Source of the DNA: Lachnospiraceae bacterium
Lineage (GTDB): Bacteria > Bacillota > Clostridia > Lachnospirales > Lachnospiraceae
DNA length: 59,882 nt
Direction of reading: 5' to 3'
Assembly (NCBI GenBank): GCA_021769135.1
Contig: JAETTM010000020.1
Location: forward strand, 1-59,882
How positions within the stretch are numbered: position 1 is the stretch's first letter; every line of letters begins with the position of its first letter. A program made the position numbers and the translations under genes. Below, one piece after another: positions 33,524-41,587 of the stretch. The notes beneath the pieces are model-generated. The model had not been told where the DNA came from. It saw only the letters and a program-made list of their open reading frames with translations, and searched no databases.

Positions 33524-33768
33524 TTTATTTGCCTCCTAATCATAATTGGTATTATTATTCCGTATTCCCGGAACCATCGCTTAACTCTAAAGCAAGTATA
33601 ACCGAGTTTTTCGTTTTTTGCTATACCAACATTCCACAAATATTTCTTACCACATTGGCAAAATTGCTTACATTACCTATATCAATTTCGTTATCGCGTC
33701 AAATTGAACAATAAATCATTTTTTTCTTATACATATTGTACAAACGTTAGTCCATTATCAGGCTCCCG

Positions 33769-34497
33769 CTAATTTTTACCAATGAAAGTTTCCCCCTCGG
33801 AGGCAGTTCTGCCATCATCCGTCATTCCGCCGTCATCCATATCAATCCCTTCCCCTGTTTCAAACCTGTCGCGGAAAGGCTCTTCTTCCGGTTCAAATTT
33901 CTTAAAGGTTCCGCTGTAAAGCATGGCCGACAGATAGGCCGGGGCCGAAATGCCAAACAAAATAACCAGCGGAACCGCCATGGTAAAGAAATAAATGAGT
34001 ATGACGGGCGATACGTATAAAACCATCATTGCAACCGTTTTAGGGAAACTGAGGATAGCCATAAACAACGCGTTTTTTATCGTTTTTAGCACCGTATTTT
34101 CAAACCGGCAAAGCACGGGGAATACATAACACATCACCATATATCCTATCATTGCCAACGCAAACAGGATTATTTTCAATGCCGAAGGGAAATTCATCCC
34201 CGAATAATTGATAATCATTAAATCCGCCCCAAAAACCACCAAAAACAGCAATATAATCAGCCATATCACCGTGGCCTGCTTAAAGTTTTCTTTAAAAGAC
34301 TTAAAAAAGGACCTGACAATATAACTTTCCTCATTGCGCACCATTTTCAGCAGCACATAATGCATTGCCGTAAGGGATGCGCCTATTGTTACGACAGGCA
34401 GGCAACATAGCAGTGTCACCAGATTCAGTATCATCAAGTCCGCCACCCTGCCCAGGAAACGCATCACAGGGCTGTCCATATCAAATATTCTTCCCAT
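33769..34497 (-). CDS. DUF624 (YesL-like) membrane protein
   Basis: From ATG 34497 (MGRIFDMDSPVMRFLGRVAD; GAGG just upstream) the product is 242 residues with five or six membrane segments and the LCCLPVVTIGASLTAMHYVL motif that marks the DUF624/YesL family. Such genes usually accompany carbohydrate ABC or two-component loci, and their function is unknown. Three further in-frame ATGs upstream (34507 to 34572) are weaker choices. It lies next to the MsmX/UgpC gene but with its own 3' end and no shared terminator. Confidence 0.8.
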   Translation of the reverse strand: MGRIFDMDSPVMRFLGRVADLMILNLVTLLCCLPVVTIGASLTAMHYVLLKMVRNEESYIVRSFFKSFKENFKQATVIWLIILLFLVVFGADLMIINYSGMNFPSALKIILFALAMIGYMVMCYVFPVLCRFENTVLKTIKNALFMAILSFPKTVAMMVLYVSPVILIYFFTMAVPLVILFGISAPAYLSAMLYSGTFKKFEPEEEPFRDRFETGEGIDMDDGGMTDDGRTASEGETFIGKN

Positions 34498-34601
34498 ATT
34501 TTTCCTCATTTCTATGTATTTTATAAAAAAGCGGCTTCGCCACTTCATGAAAAACCTTCGGTTCTTCGTCATTCTGTATCCGCCTGATGACAGGCCTTCT
34601 T

Positions 34602-35084
34602 TTAAGGTAAAAGAAGCTCCATCGGGGTATACCGAATGCCGGAGGATATCTGCTCCGGCTGCAGGTCGGTAAACCCCAGCTTATGATAAAATCCCGTGCT
34701 GAAGGGGGCTGCGTTCACGGTTACCCTGCGGACATCCGATACCTTTTCCAGATATCCGCACAATTCCTTCATCAAAGCCCTTCCTATACCCCTTTTATGG
34801 TATTCCCTGTCCACAAACAGCAAGGAAATATGGGCATTGCTCCTGGCCGTTATCATACCGGCCATTCGCTTTCCATCCAGTGCTACAAGCATCGGATATG
34901 CCCCCATGATAAACATATTATACAGCGTATTATCCGTAATAAAGTCTTCAAAGCTTCTGATTCCTTCCAGCGTATAATCATCCGCCTCAAAATCCAGAAA
35001 AGTTTTCCAGGCCAACGCCATCGCATCTTCCCATTCCTCCCGATGCGCCATACGGATTTCATACGGAAATTCTGTTTCTTTCAT
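34602..35084 (-). CDS. GNAT-family acetyltransferase
   Basis: From ATG 35084 (GGATGAGGGG just before) the product is 160 residues with a GNAT fold: MITARSNAHISLLFVDREYH for the central strands, RGIGRALMKELCGYLEK as the acetyl-CoA-binding motif A, and VNAAPFSTGFYHKLGFTDL at the end. It acetylates an unknown small molecule or protein. The ATG at 35180 is less likely because there is no ribosome site and the extra 32 residues do not resemble GNATs. It follows ldhA by 99 bases on the same strand. Confidence 0.85.
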   Translation of the reverse strand: MKETEFPYEIRMAHREEWEDAMALAWKTFLDFEADDYTLEGIRSFEDFITDNTLYNMFIMGAYPMLVALDGKRMAGMITARSNAHISLLFVDREYHKRGIGRALMKELCGYLEKVSDVRRVTVNAAPFSTGFYHKLGFTDLQPEQISSGIRYTPMELLLP

Positions 35085-35183
35085 CCCCTCATCCTTTCCT
35101 GTCTTCCGATTCCATCGGATCCGACAGGCTGCCTGTACCCAAATGCCAGAACATGCATCGACAGCTGCTTCCCCCATCAAGCA

Positions 35184-36173
35184 TCAGCCCGCTTCCACCC
35201 CTACCCGATTGACCAAAGGCAAACCGTTCTCCAACGCGTAGGCGTTCTCCAATGTTTCTATTGCAATCGCCTGCATCGCCTCCGTCGTGAAAAAGCCCAT
35301 GTGGGAGGTAATCAGCACATTAGGGAAGGTCACCAGCCTTGCCAGATTCTCATCCTCTATGATATCGCCGGAACGGTCCTCATAGAAAATACCCTCTTCT
35401 TCCTCATAAACATCCAGGCCGACCCCGGCAAATTTCTTATTGAGCAGCCCCTCAATCAATGCCTCTGTATCAATCAGGCTGCCCCTGGATGTATTAATCA
35501 GATAAACCCCTTCCTTCATCATGGCAATTGTTTCTCTATTTATGATGTGCTTTGTGGCTGCCGTCAAAGGACAGTGCAGACTAATCACATCGGATTTGCG
35601 CATCAGTTCCTCTATGGTCACATATTCCGCCTCCAGCCCTTTCACCGGATAAGGGTCATAGGCCAGCACCTGCATTTGAAAGCCGTTCAGAATATGAATC
35701 ATCGCCTGGCCGATTTTGCCAGTGCCGATAACGCCTGCCACCTTATGGTTTAAGTCATCCCCCATCAGCCCATGCAGGCTCATATTGAAATCCCTGGTCC
35801 GGTTATAGGCTTTATGGGTATGCCTGTTCACCGTAAGCAGCAATGCCATTGCGTATTCCGCTACCGCTTCCGGAGAATAGCTGGGAACCCTCAGAATGAC
35901 GATTTTGTCCTCCGCCGCTTTAACGTCCACATGGTTAAAGCCGGCGCTCCTAAGCAGAATAGCCTTTACTTTCATTTCATAAAGCTGGTTTATCATCTCG
36001 GCATTTACATAATCATTGACAAAAATGCAAATCGCATCGTATCCCTTGGCCAAAAATATCGTTTCTTCATTACACGGCAGTTCAATGAACCGGATTTCAA
36101 AACCATAATCCTTAGCCAGAGGCTCAAACCAGATTTTATCATACGCCTTTGTACCGTAAAATGCAATTTTCAT
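35184..36173 (-). CDS. ldhA: D-lactate dehydrogenase (2-hydroxyacid dehydrogenase)
   Basis: The 329-residue enzyme begins MKIAFYGTKAYD, has the Rossmann motif VAGVIGTGKIGQAMIHIL and the catalytic Arg/Glu/His set (RSAGFNHVDV, GLDVYEEEEGIFYED, LITSHMGFFT) of D-lactate dehydrogenases. It reduces pyruvate to D-lactate with NADH in fermentation. The start at 36173 is family-typical; an in-frame ATG 12 bases upstream (MVIN) is also near the ribosome site. A good promoter lies at 36249-36276. Confidence 0.9.
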   Translation of the reverse strand: MKIAFYGTKAYDKIWFEPLAKDYGFEIRFIELPCNEETIFLAKGYDAICIFVNDYVNAEMINQLYEMKVKAILLRSAGFNHVDVKAAEDKIVILRVPSYSPEAVAEYAMALLLTVNRHTHKAYNRTRDFNMSLHGLMGDDLNHKVAGVIGTGKIGQAMIHILNGFQMQVLAYDPYPVKGLEAEYVTIEELMRKSDVISLHCPLTAATKHIINRETIAMMKEGVYLINTSRGSLIDTEALIEGLLNKKFAGVGLDVYEEEEGIFYEDRSGDIIEDENLARLVTFPNVLITSHMGFFTTEAMQAIAIETLENAYALENGLPLVNRVGVEAG

Positions 36174-36248
36174 ATTAATAACCATACCCTTTCCACAACC
36201 TGCAAACTCTCATTCATGTCTTACATGCATTCATATAAATTTTCCATA

Positions 36249-36276
36249 ATTATAATGTTATCATTTACACAAACAA
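36249..36276 (-). promoter_or_regulatory. Promoter of ldhA
   Basis: On the minus strand TTGTTT (36276-36271), a 16-base spacer and a perfect TATAAT (36254-36249) precede ldhA by about 75 bases. Confidence 0.7.
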
Positions 36277-36305
36277 CATCCTTTATTCCTGTTTGCGCTT
36301 AACAA

Positions 36306-37235
36306 TTATGAAAACAAGCTGTTCCAAAAATCTTTTACGGTATCTTTTACGCTTTGGAAAAATCCTTTTGCCGCGCCGTTTACCGCATCGCTCACAGCTT
36401 CACTGATGGCCTCGTCCGCATGGTTCACGATATCCGCCCCGTACTTGTTATAAAGCTTTTCCGCCTGGCTGATTAGGTACTCGCTGTTTAATCCCATACC
36501 TCTAAGCTTATTCATCAGGCTGACTATTTTCTGGATTTCTTCTTCCGAAAGGGTTACTCCGAACTTCTGCTCCCCTTCCTCGATGGCGGCTTTCACATCC
36601 GCATCCGTTTCCAGTTCCCCGTTGGCAACCTTTTCTTTAATATAGGCGATTAGTTCTTCAATTTCATCATTGCTTACATTTTTCGCCGCATCTGCCAGCT
36701 GCCCAGTAGTAATCAATTCGTCCAGCGCACTGGAAAGGGAGGCATCCGGGATTGTCGTGCCTTCTATTATCTCATATGCCTTCACTGCCCCAATCAAGCC
36801 AGCCGTACCGGATATCTGCGTGGGCGCCGCCACGATTACCTCCGTATCCTGCACACCGGCGGTAAGAAGCGCATTGCGGTACATCCCTGTCGTACAGTAA
36901 TTGATATTTTTGGTAGTTACATTTACGCCGCTGCCTTTCGCGCCCTTTTTCAGCATAACGCTGGAAAGGGATTTGCTCCCGATAACGGAGGAATCCAAGT
37001 AAGCATCCAAATACTGATGCTCCTGTGCGTTGGTGATATAGATAACCTCATACCCGGCCAGCTGCTCTTCCGTAATCCCCATCAGCCCCAGCACTGTGGC
37101 CCTCTGCTCCGCGGATAAATCCGCCCCCAGCGCGATTACCGTTTTCCCTTCCTGGGCATGGGCCGGAAAACTGAACATTCCCGTCAGGCATAAAATTGCC
37201 GTCACACATAATAATCTTTTCATAAATTTCTTCAT
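36306..37235 (-). CDS. Secreted DUF1002 protein
   Basis: The 309-residue protein has a signal peptide (MKKFMKRLLCVTAILCLTG, cleavage likely after AHA near residue 27). The mature part fits DUF1002: VIALGADLSAEQRATVLGLMG, YEVIYITNAQEHQYLDAYLD, YCTTGMYRNALLTAGVQD and VIVAAPTQISGTAGLIGAVKAYE. The C-terminal 110 residues are helical. DUF1002 proteins are extracytoplasmic and of unknown function in Firmicutes. It stands alone, between ldhA and a hydrolase gene; the gap to the hydrolase is only 48 bases. Confidence 0.85.
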   Translation of the reverse strand: MKKFMKRLLCVTAILCLTGMFSFPAHAQEGKTVIALGADLSAEQRATVLGLMGITEEQLAGYEVIYITNAQEHQYLDAYLDSSVIGSKSLSSVMLKKGAKGSGVNVTTKNINYCTTGMYRNALLTAGVQDTEVIVAAPTQISGTAGLIGAVKAYEIIEGTTIPDASLSSALDELITTGQLADAAKNVSNDEIEELIAYIKEKVANGELETDADVKAAIEEGEQKFGVTLSEEEIQKIVSLMNKLRGMGLNSEYLISQAEKLYNKYGADIVNHADEAISEAVSDAVNGAAKGFFQSVKDTVKDFWNSLFS

Positions 37236-37283
37236 AATTTTTCTTTTCTCCTCATTTCTAAATAAATTTTCTATCTTAACAAC

Positions 37284-38222
37284 TTAAAATGATATGGCTG
37301 ACTGCATCCACAGATAAATATCCTCATACACCTTCTTTCTGTCGCTTTCATTAAGCAATTCATGCCTGTCATTTTCATACAGTTTCATCTGTACATTTTC
37401 CATCCCTATATCCAGAAATGACCGGTATGCCTTTTCCACGCCTTTTCCGTAGTTTCCTACCGGATCCTCCGCGCCCGACACGAAAAGCACCGGCAGCCCC
37501 TTTGGCATCTTCTCCAGGTTTTCCCGCTTATACAGCCTGTTCACCAGTTCCAGCAAAGTCTGGAAGCCGTTGACCGTAAAAGTAAATCCGCATAAAGGAT
37601 CCTCAATATAAGCATCCACAATCTTTTCTTCTTTTGTCAGCCAGTCCATCACTGTCCTGTGCCCCGGAATCCTTTTGTTATAGCCTCCGAAGGACAGTGC
37701 GTTCAGCAGGCCGCTCGGATGTTTGGAACCGCAGAATACCTTCTGCACTGCAGCAACGGCTTTCCCCATCCACAGCAATGGTTTGGGCTGCATTCCCGTT
37801 CCTACAATAACCGCACCCTGGATACCTGTTCCATAACGGCATAAATAGTTCCTCAAAATAAACGAGCCCATGCTGTGTCCCAGGACTACATAAGGCACCC
37901 CCGGATACTTCTCCTGGGTCATTTTTTTCAGCCTGTGGGAATCCCGGACTACCACGGTGGCTGCATCCTGTTCACAAAAATAACCGTATGTACCCTTTTC
38001 CGCCACCGATTTGCCATGGCCCAGATGGTCTTCGCCTACTACCAGAATTCCTTTTTCCGCCATTGTTTCCGCAAATTCCTCGTACCGTTCTATGTACTCC
38101 GCCATCCCGTGGATAATCTGCAGAATACATACCAGCGTATTCCCCTCCGGAATCCAACGTATTCCATGAATTTTATTTTTATTATCCCTAGAATCAAAAT
38201 ACACTTGTTCCTTCTTTACCAT
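37284..38222 (-). CDS. Alpha/beta hydrolase (monoacylglycerol-lipase-like)
   Basis: From ATG 38222 (GGGAGG seven bases upstream) the product is 312 residues. It has an HGMAEYIERYEEFA oxyanion-loop region, the nucleophile elbow GHSMGS, an Asp in LFVSGAEDPVGNYGKGV and a His in NDRHELLNE: the Ser-Asp-His triad of Hydrolase_4 lysophospholipase/monoglyceride-lipase-like enzymes. It probably hydrolyses acyl esters. The earlier ATG at 38354 gives an unlikely 44-residue extension, and the promoter at 38376-38404 is just upstream of it. A 13-bp dyad at 38333-38375 lies in the transcribed leader. Confidence 0.85.
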   Translation of the reverse strand: MVKKEQVYFDSRDNKNKIHGIRWIPEGNTLVCILQIIHGMAEYIERYEEFAETMAEKGILVVGEDHLGHGKSVAEKGTYGYFCEQDAATVVVRDSHRLKKMTQEKYPGVPYVVLGHSMGSFILRNYLCRYGTGIQGAVIVGTGMQPKPLLWMGKAVAAVQKVFCGSKHPSGLLNALSFGGYNKRIPGHRTVMDWLTKEEKIVDAYIEDPLCGFTFTVNGFQTLLELVNRLYKRENLEKMPKGLPVLFVSGAEDPVGNYGKGVEKAYRSFLDIGMENVQMKLYENDRHELLNESDRKKVYEDIYLWMQSAISF

Positions 38223-38332
38223 AGGCAGCCCTCCCGTCCATACTCTTCGGCACCGTGCCGATTTGCGTTTCTCCCATATCCAGCTCCTCTTGCACCATTG
38301 GAAATAAAGCGGTGTACCGGAATGCAACAAAG

Positions 38333-38375
38333 GAATCCATAGCATTGACAGCACAATAGTCTATGCTATGGATTC
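38333..38375. promoter_or_regulatory. 13-bp dyad in leader of the hydrolase gene
   Basis: A perfect inverted repeat, GAATCCATAGCAT (38333-38345) and ATGCTATGGATTC (38363-38375), with a 17-base spacer lies directly next to the -10 box of the hydrolase promoter. It may be an operator or a 5' hairpin. Confidence 0.6.
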
Positions 38376-38404
38376 ATTATACACCATAATGTCCTCAATT
38401 ATAA
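38376..38404 (-). promoter_or_regulatory. Promoter of the hydrolase gene
   Basis: On the minus strand TTATAA (38404-38399), a 17-base spacer and a perfect TATAAT (38381-38376) lie about 155 bases before the chosen start codon. The dyad at 38333-38375 covers the expected start site. Confidence 0.6.
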
Positions 38405-38428
38405 GATTTTAATAATAATTTCATCAAT

Positions 38429-40426
38429 TTAACATATTTCAGCCCCGGCCGGCATATTTTTCTCCGGCGTAACCAGGGCCAGCTTGCCATCGCCATCCTC
38501 AGCGCAAAGCAGCATCCCTTCCGAAACCACGCCAGCCAGCGTGGCCGGTTTCAGGTTAACTAAAACCATAACTTTCTTTCCGACCATCTCTTCCGGGGTA
38601 TAGTGCTGCTTGATTCCCGATACAATCTGCTTTACCTGGCTTCCGATACGCACTTTAGAGCAAAGCAGCTTTTTAGACTTGGGCACAGGTTCGCAGGCGA
38701 TAATCTCCCCGACCCGGAACTGCATTTTGGCAAACTCGTCATAAGTGATTTCCGGTTTGGCTTCTATGTCAATCACATCGCCCAATCCTTCTTCCGCTGC
38801 CGGTCCTTCTTCTTTTCCATCCTTATCCCCTTTTCCCGCTTCCGCTTTTTTCGCTTCGAAAAGCGCTTCCGCCTTTTCCAGCACTTCCTTCACATCCAGA
38901 CGGGTAAAAAGTATCTCCGGCTTTTCCGTCACTTTATTCCCTGAAGGATATTTGCCGAATTCCTTCAAATCCTCAAATTCATACAAAGACGTATTCAGCT
39001 GAGCCGCAATCTTAGCTGCTGTTCCAGGCATGAACGGCTCCAGCAGGGAGGCCCCGGCCATAATCCCCTCTGTCAGGTTATACAGCACCGTCGCCAGCCT
39101 GTCCTTTTTCGCCTCATCCTTTGCCAGTTTCCAAGGTTCTGTTTCATCGATATATTTATTGCAGCGTTTAAACAGGACAAAAATCTCCGTTATGGCATCC
39201 GCCACCCGCAAATTCTCCATTTTGCCGCAGACCTTATCATAAGTTCCGGTCACCACCGCTTTTAAATCAGCATCCATGCTGTCTTCTATGCCCTTATTCC
39301 AGACTTCGCCGCCAAAATATTTATTGCTCATGGAAATCGTACGGTTCACCAGATTCCCCAGAGTATTTGCCAAATCCGAATTCAGCCGTTCTACCATCAG
39401 CTCCCAGGAAATCACCCCGTCATTTTCAAAAGGCATCTCATGGAGCACAAAATAGCGCACCGCATCCACTCCGAAAAAGTCCACCAGGTCATCCGCATAT
39501 AACACATTCCCTTTTGATTTGCTCATTTTCCCATCGCCCTGCAGCAGCCACGGGTGCCCGAAAATCTGCTTCGGCAGCGGTTCGCCCAAAGCCATCAGGA
39601 AAATCGGCCAGTAAATCGTATGGAAACGGATAATATCCTTTCCAATCAAATGAAGATCGGCAGGCCATAATTTTTTATACTGTTCCCCGCTTTCCCCATC
39701 GCACTCATAGCCGATTCCGGTAATATAATTGGTCAATGCGTCCAGCCATACATAAACCACATGCTTATCATCGAAATCTACCGGAATCCCCCATTTAAAG
39801 GAAGTCCTGGATACGCACAAATCCTGCAGGCCGGGCAGGAGAAAATTATTCATCATTTCGTTTTTACGGGATACGGGCTGTATAAACTCCGGATGGGCAT
39901 TGATATGCTCAATCAGCCTGTCCGCATACTTGCTCATTTTAAAGAAATAAGCCTCTTCCTTCGCCGGCTTTACTTCCCTCCCGCAGTCAGGGCATTTCCC
40001 ATCCACAAGCTGGGATTCCGTCCAGAAGGATTCGCAGGGCGTACAATACAGCCCTTCATATGCCCCTTTGTAAATATCCCCCTGTTCATAAAGCTTCCTG
40101 AAAATCTTCTGCACCTGCTTTTCATGAGGCTTATCCGTCGTACGGACAAAGTTATCATAAGAGGTATCCATCAAATCCCACAGCTTCCGAATCGTTCCTG
40201 CCACATTATCCACATATTCCTTAGGGCTAATGCCGGCTTCCTGTGCCTTTAATTCAATTTTCTGCCCATGTTCATCGGTGCCGGTCTGGAAAAAAACATC
40301 GTATCCGTCTTTTCTCTTAAATCTGGCAATGCTGTCGGCCAGCACAATTTCATAGCTGTTGCCGATATGCGGCTTTCCCGATGTGTAGGCAATCGCTGTA
40401 GTGATATAGTATTTTCCTTTACACAT
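38429..40426 (-). CDS. metG: Methionyl-tRNA synthetase
   Basis: The 665-residue enzyme has the HIGH-like HIGNSYEIV (residues 20-28), a Cys4 zinc knuckle (CTPCESFW...CPDCG), the KMSKSKGN signature, an anticodon-binding domain and a C-terminal tRNA-binding domain (EITYDEFAKMQFRVGEII...GMLLCAEDG) as in long MetG forms. It charges initiator and elongator tRNA-Met. RBS AAGGAG precedes ATG 40426; the in-frame ATG at 40474 has no site. A TTGACA promoter lies upstream, and no T-box leader was seen in the 110-base gap. Confidence 0.95.
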   Translation of the reverse strand: MCKGKYYITTAIAYTSGKPHIGNSYEIVLADSIARFKRKDGYDVFFQTGTDEHGQKIELKAQEAGISPKEYVDNVAGTIRKLWDLMDTSYDNFVRTTDKPHEKQVQKIFRKLYEQGDIYKGAYEGLYCTPCESFWTESQLVDGKCPDCGREVKPAKEEAYFFKMSKYADRLIEHINAHPEFIQPVSRKNEMMNNFLLPGLQDLCVSRTSFKWGIPVDFDDKHVVYVWLDALTNYITGIGYECDGESGEQYKKLWPADLHLIGKDIIRFHTIYWPIFLMALGEPLPKQIFGHPWLLQGDGKMSKSKGNVLYADDLVDFFGVDAVRYFVLHEMPFENDGVISWELMVERLNSDLANTLGNLVNRTISMSNKYFGGEVWNKGIEDSMDADLKAVVTGTYDKVCGKMENLRVADAITEIFVLFKRCNKYIDETEPWKLAKDEAKKDRLATVLYNLTEGIMAGASLLEPFMPGTAAKIAAQLNTSLYEFEDLKEFGKYPSGNKVTEKPEILFTRLDVKEVLEKAEALFEAKKAEAGKGDKDGKEEGPAAEEGLGDVIDIEAKPEITYDEFAKMQFRVGEIIACEPVPKSKKLLCSKVRIGSQVKQIVSGIKQHYTPEEMVGKKVMVLVNLKPATLAGVVSEGMLLCAEDGDGKLALVTPEKNMPAGAEIC

Positions 40427-40483
40427 TTTCTGTTCTCCTTCCACTTGGGGATTTGATTTTCGATTGTGCTCCAAGTAAATGTT

Positions 40484-40512
40484 AGACTAACATAAAGATG
40501 GTTGAGTGTCAA
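40484..40512 (-). promoter_or_regulatory. Promoter of metG
   Basis: On the minus strand a perfect TTGACA (40512-40507), a 17-base spacer and TAGTCT (40489-40484) lie about 60 bases before metG. Confidence 0.65.
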
Positions 40513-40538
40513 TATTGTGGGGCGGACTGTTTCCTCTA

Positions 40539-41318
40539 TTATATTATCATATCATCAAAAGATACTTGCCGGAATACATCTTCCTCAATAATTTCACTCA
40601 TGAATTGAACTAAATCCTGATTTGTTTTTATTATCTTTGCCTTTCCGCTCTCCTCCAGATATCTATTCCCGGAAGGAGAACCCATTATTTTATAATAGTA
40701 GCATGCCAGCCTTTTAAATTGACGTAATGCAAAGTCAGCCGTGTGCATCGTACCGCTTTTTTCTTCCGCCTCAACTACTAATACCCCTTGGCTCAGCCCA
40801 CTTTGTAAACGGTCCCTCTCCACATATTGATATTTTTTGGCCTCTGTTCCTATTGGATATTCGCTTAAAAGGCAGCCCCCTTTCTCCAATATTTCCTGTG
40901 CCAGCTTTAGATTTGATTTTGGCTGTATCTGCTCTAATCCACATGGCAGAATCGCAATGCATCTCCCTCCCGTCTCCAAAGCGCCCTTTAAAGCCCAGGT
41001 ATCACATCCCAATGCTAATCCATTTACCAGATTCAGCCCAATTTCTCCCGCACTTCTGCCAGCGGAATATGCCAGTTCCAAACCAGTCTGTGATGCGCTC
41101 CTGCTCCCTATCACCGCCATATTCTTGTATCGGTTTACAATTTCAATATTTCCCTTGTAATAAAGGACCGCCGGACAATTGCTCAATTCCCTTAATCCTA
41201 CCGGATATTCATCATCCTTTATTGTGCAATAAGAAATACCGTATCGGGCAGAAGTCTCTTTTATTCGTTCCGCATACTCTATTTTGAATTTATCCTTTTC
41301 AGATACCCCAAACATCAT
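40539..41318 (-). CDS. DprA/Smf-like DNA-processing protein
   Basis: The 259-residue protein is close to the DprA Rossmann core: YPVGLRELSNCPAVLYYKGN, VIGSRSASQTGLELAYSAGR, NGLALGCDTWALKGALETGG, IAILPCGLEQIQPKSNLKLA and GVLVVEAEEKSGTMHTADFALRQ. DprA loads RecA on ssDNA during transformation. This one lacks the usual C-terminal winged-helix domain and N-terminal SAM-like domain (standard DprA is about 360 residues) and is not next to topA, the usual site. It could be a paralogue with another DNA role; some stand-alone DprA-like proteins are found in phage-defence loci. Confidence 0.75.
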   Translation of the reverse strand: MMFGVSEKDKFKIEYAERIKETSARYGISYCTIKDDEYPVGLRELSNCPAVLYYKGNIEIVNRYKNMAVIGSRSASQTGLELAYSAGRSAGEIGLNLVNGLALGCDTWALKGALETGGRCIAILPCGLEQIQPKSNLKLAQEILEKGGCLLSEYPIGTEAKKYQYVERDRLQSGLSQGVLVVEAEEKSGTMHTADFALRQFKRLACYYYKIMGSPSGNRYLEESGKAKIIKTNQDLVQFMSEIIEEDVFRQVSFDDMII

Positions 41319-41420
41319 AATCTATATCGCCTTCCCCCTATCCTACTTTTTTATTATAACCGAGCACCTGTTTTTCGTCAATTCATAACGTTTTTCCGAT
41401 AATATAAAAAAATTAAAAAA

Positions 41421-41526
41421 GCCGCCACATCACAACAAGCAAATATGGGCAATTAACATTTGATTCTCTATGTCTAAATTGCCAAATTCCATAATTACTG
41501 TTTCCAATGTGGCAGCCAATAAAAAA
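41421..41526. other. Nested inverted repeats in an intergenic region
   Basis: An outer dyad (GCCGCCACAT at 41421-41430, ATGTGGCAGC at 41517-41526, one mismatch) encloses an inner dyad (GGCAATT at 41448-41454, AATTGCC at 41477-41483). The region between the DprA-like gene and the thioredoxin-like gene could fold as a 106-nt branched RNA or be a small inverted-repeat element. Its function is unknown. Confidence 0.45.
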
Positions 41527-41587
41527 ATATTAAATTAACGAATTACTATATTTTCTATGTACATACTTGCGTATGGACGTACTACTA

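Noticed and set aside
40427-40538. T-box leader for metG
   Set aside because: The gap is too short and lacks a specifier loop, T-box sequence or terminator; only a standard promoter is seen.
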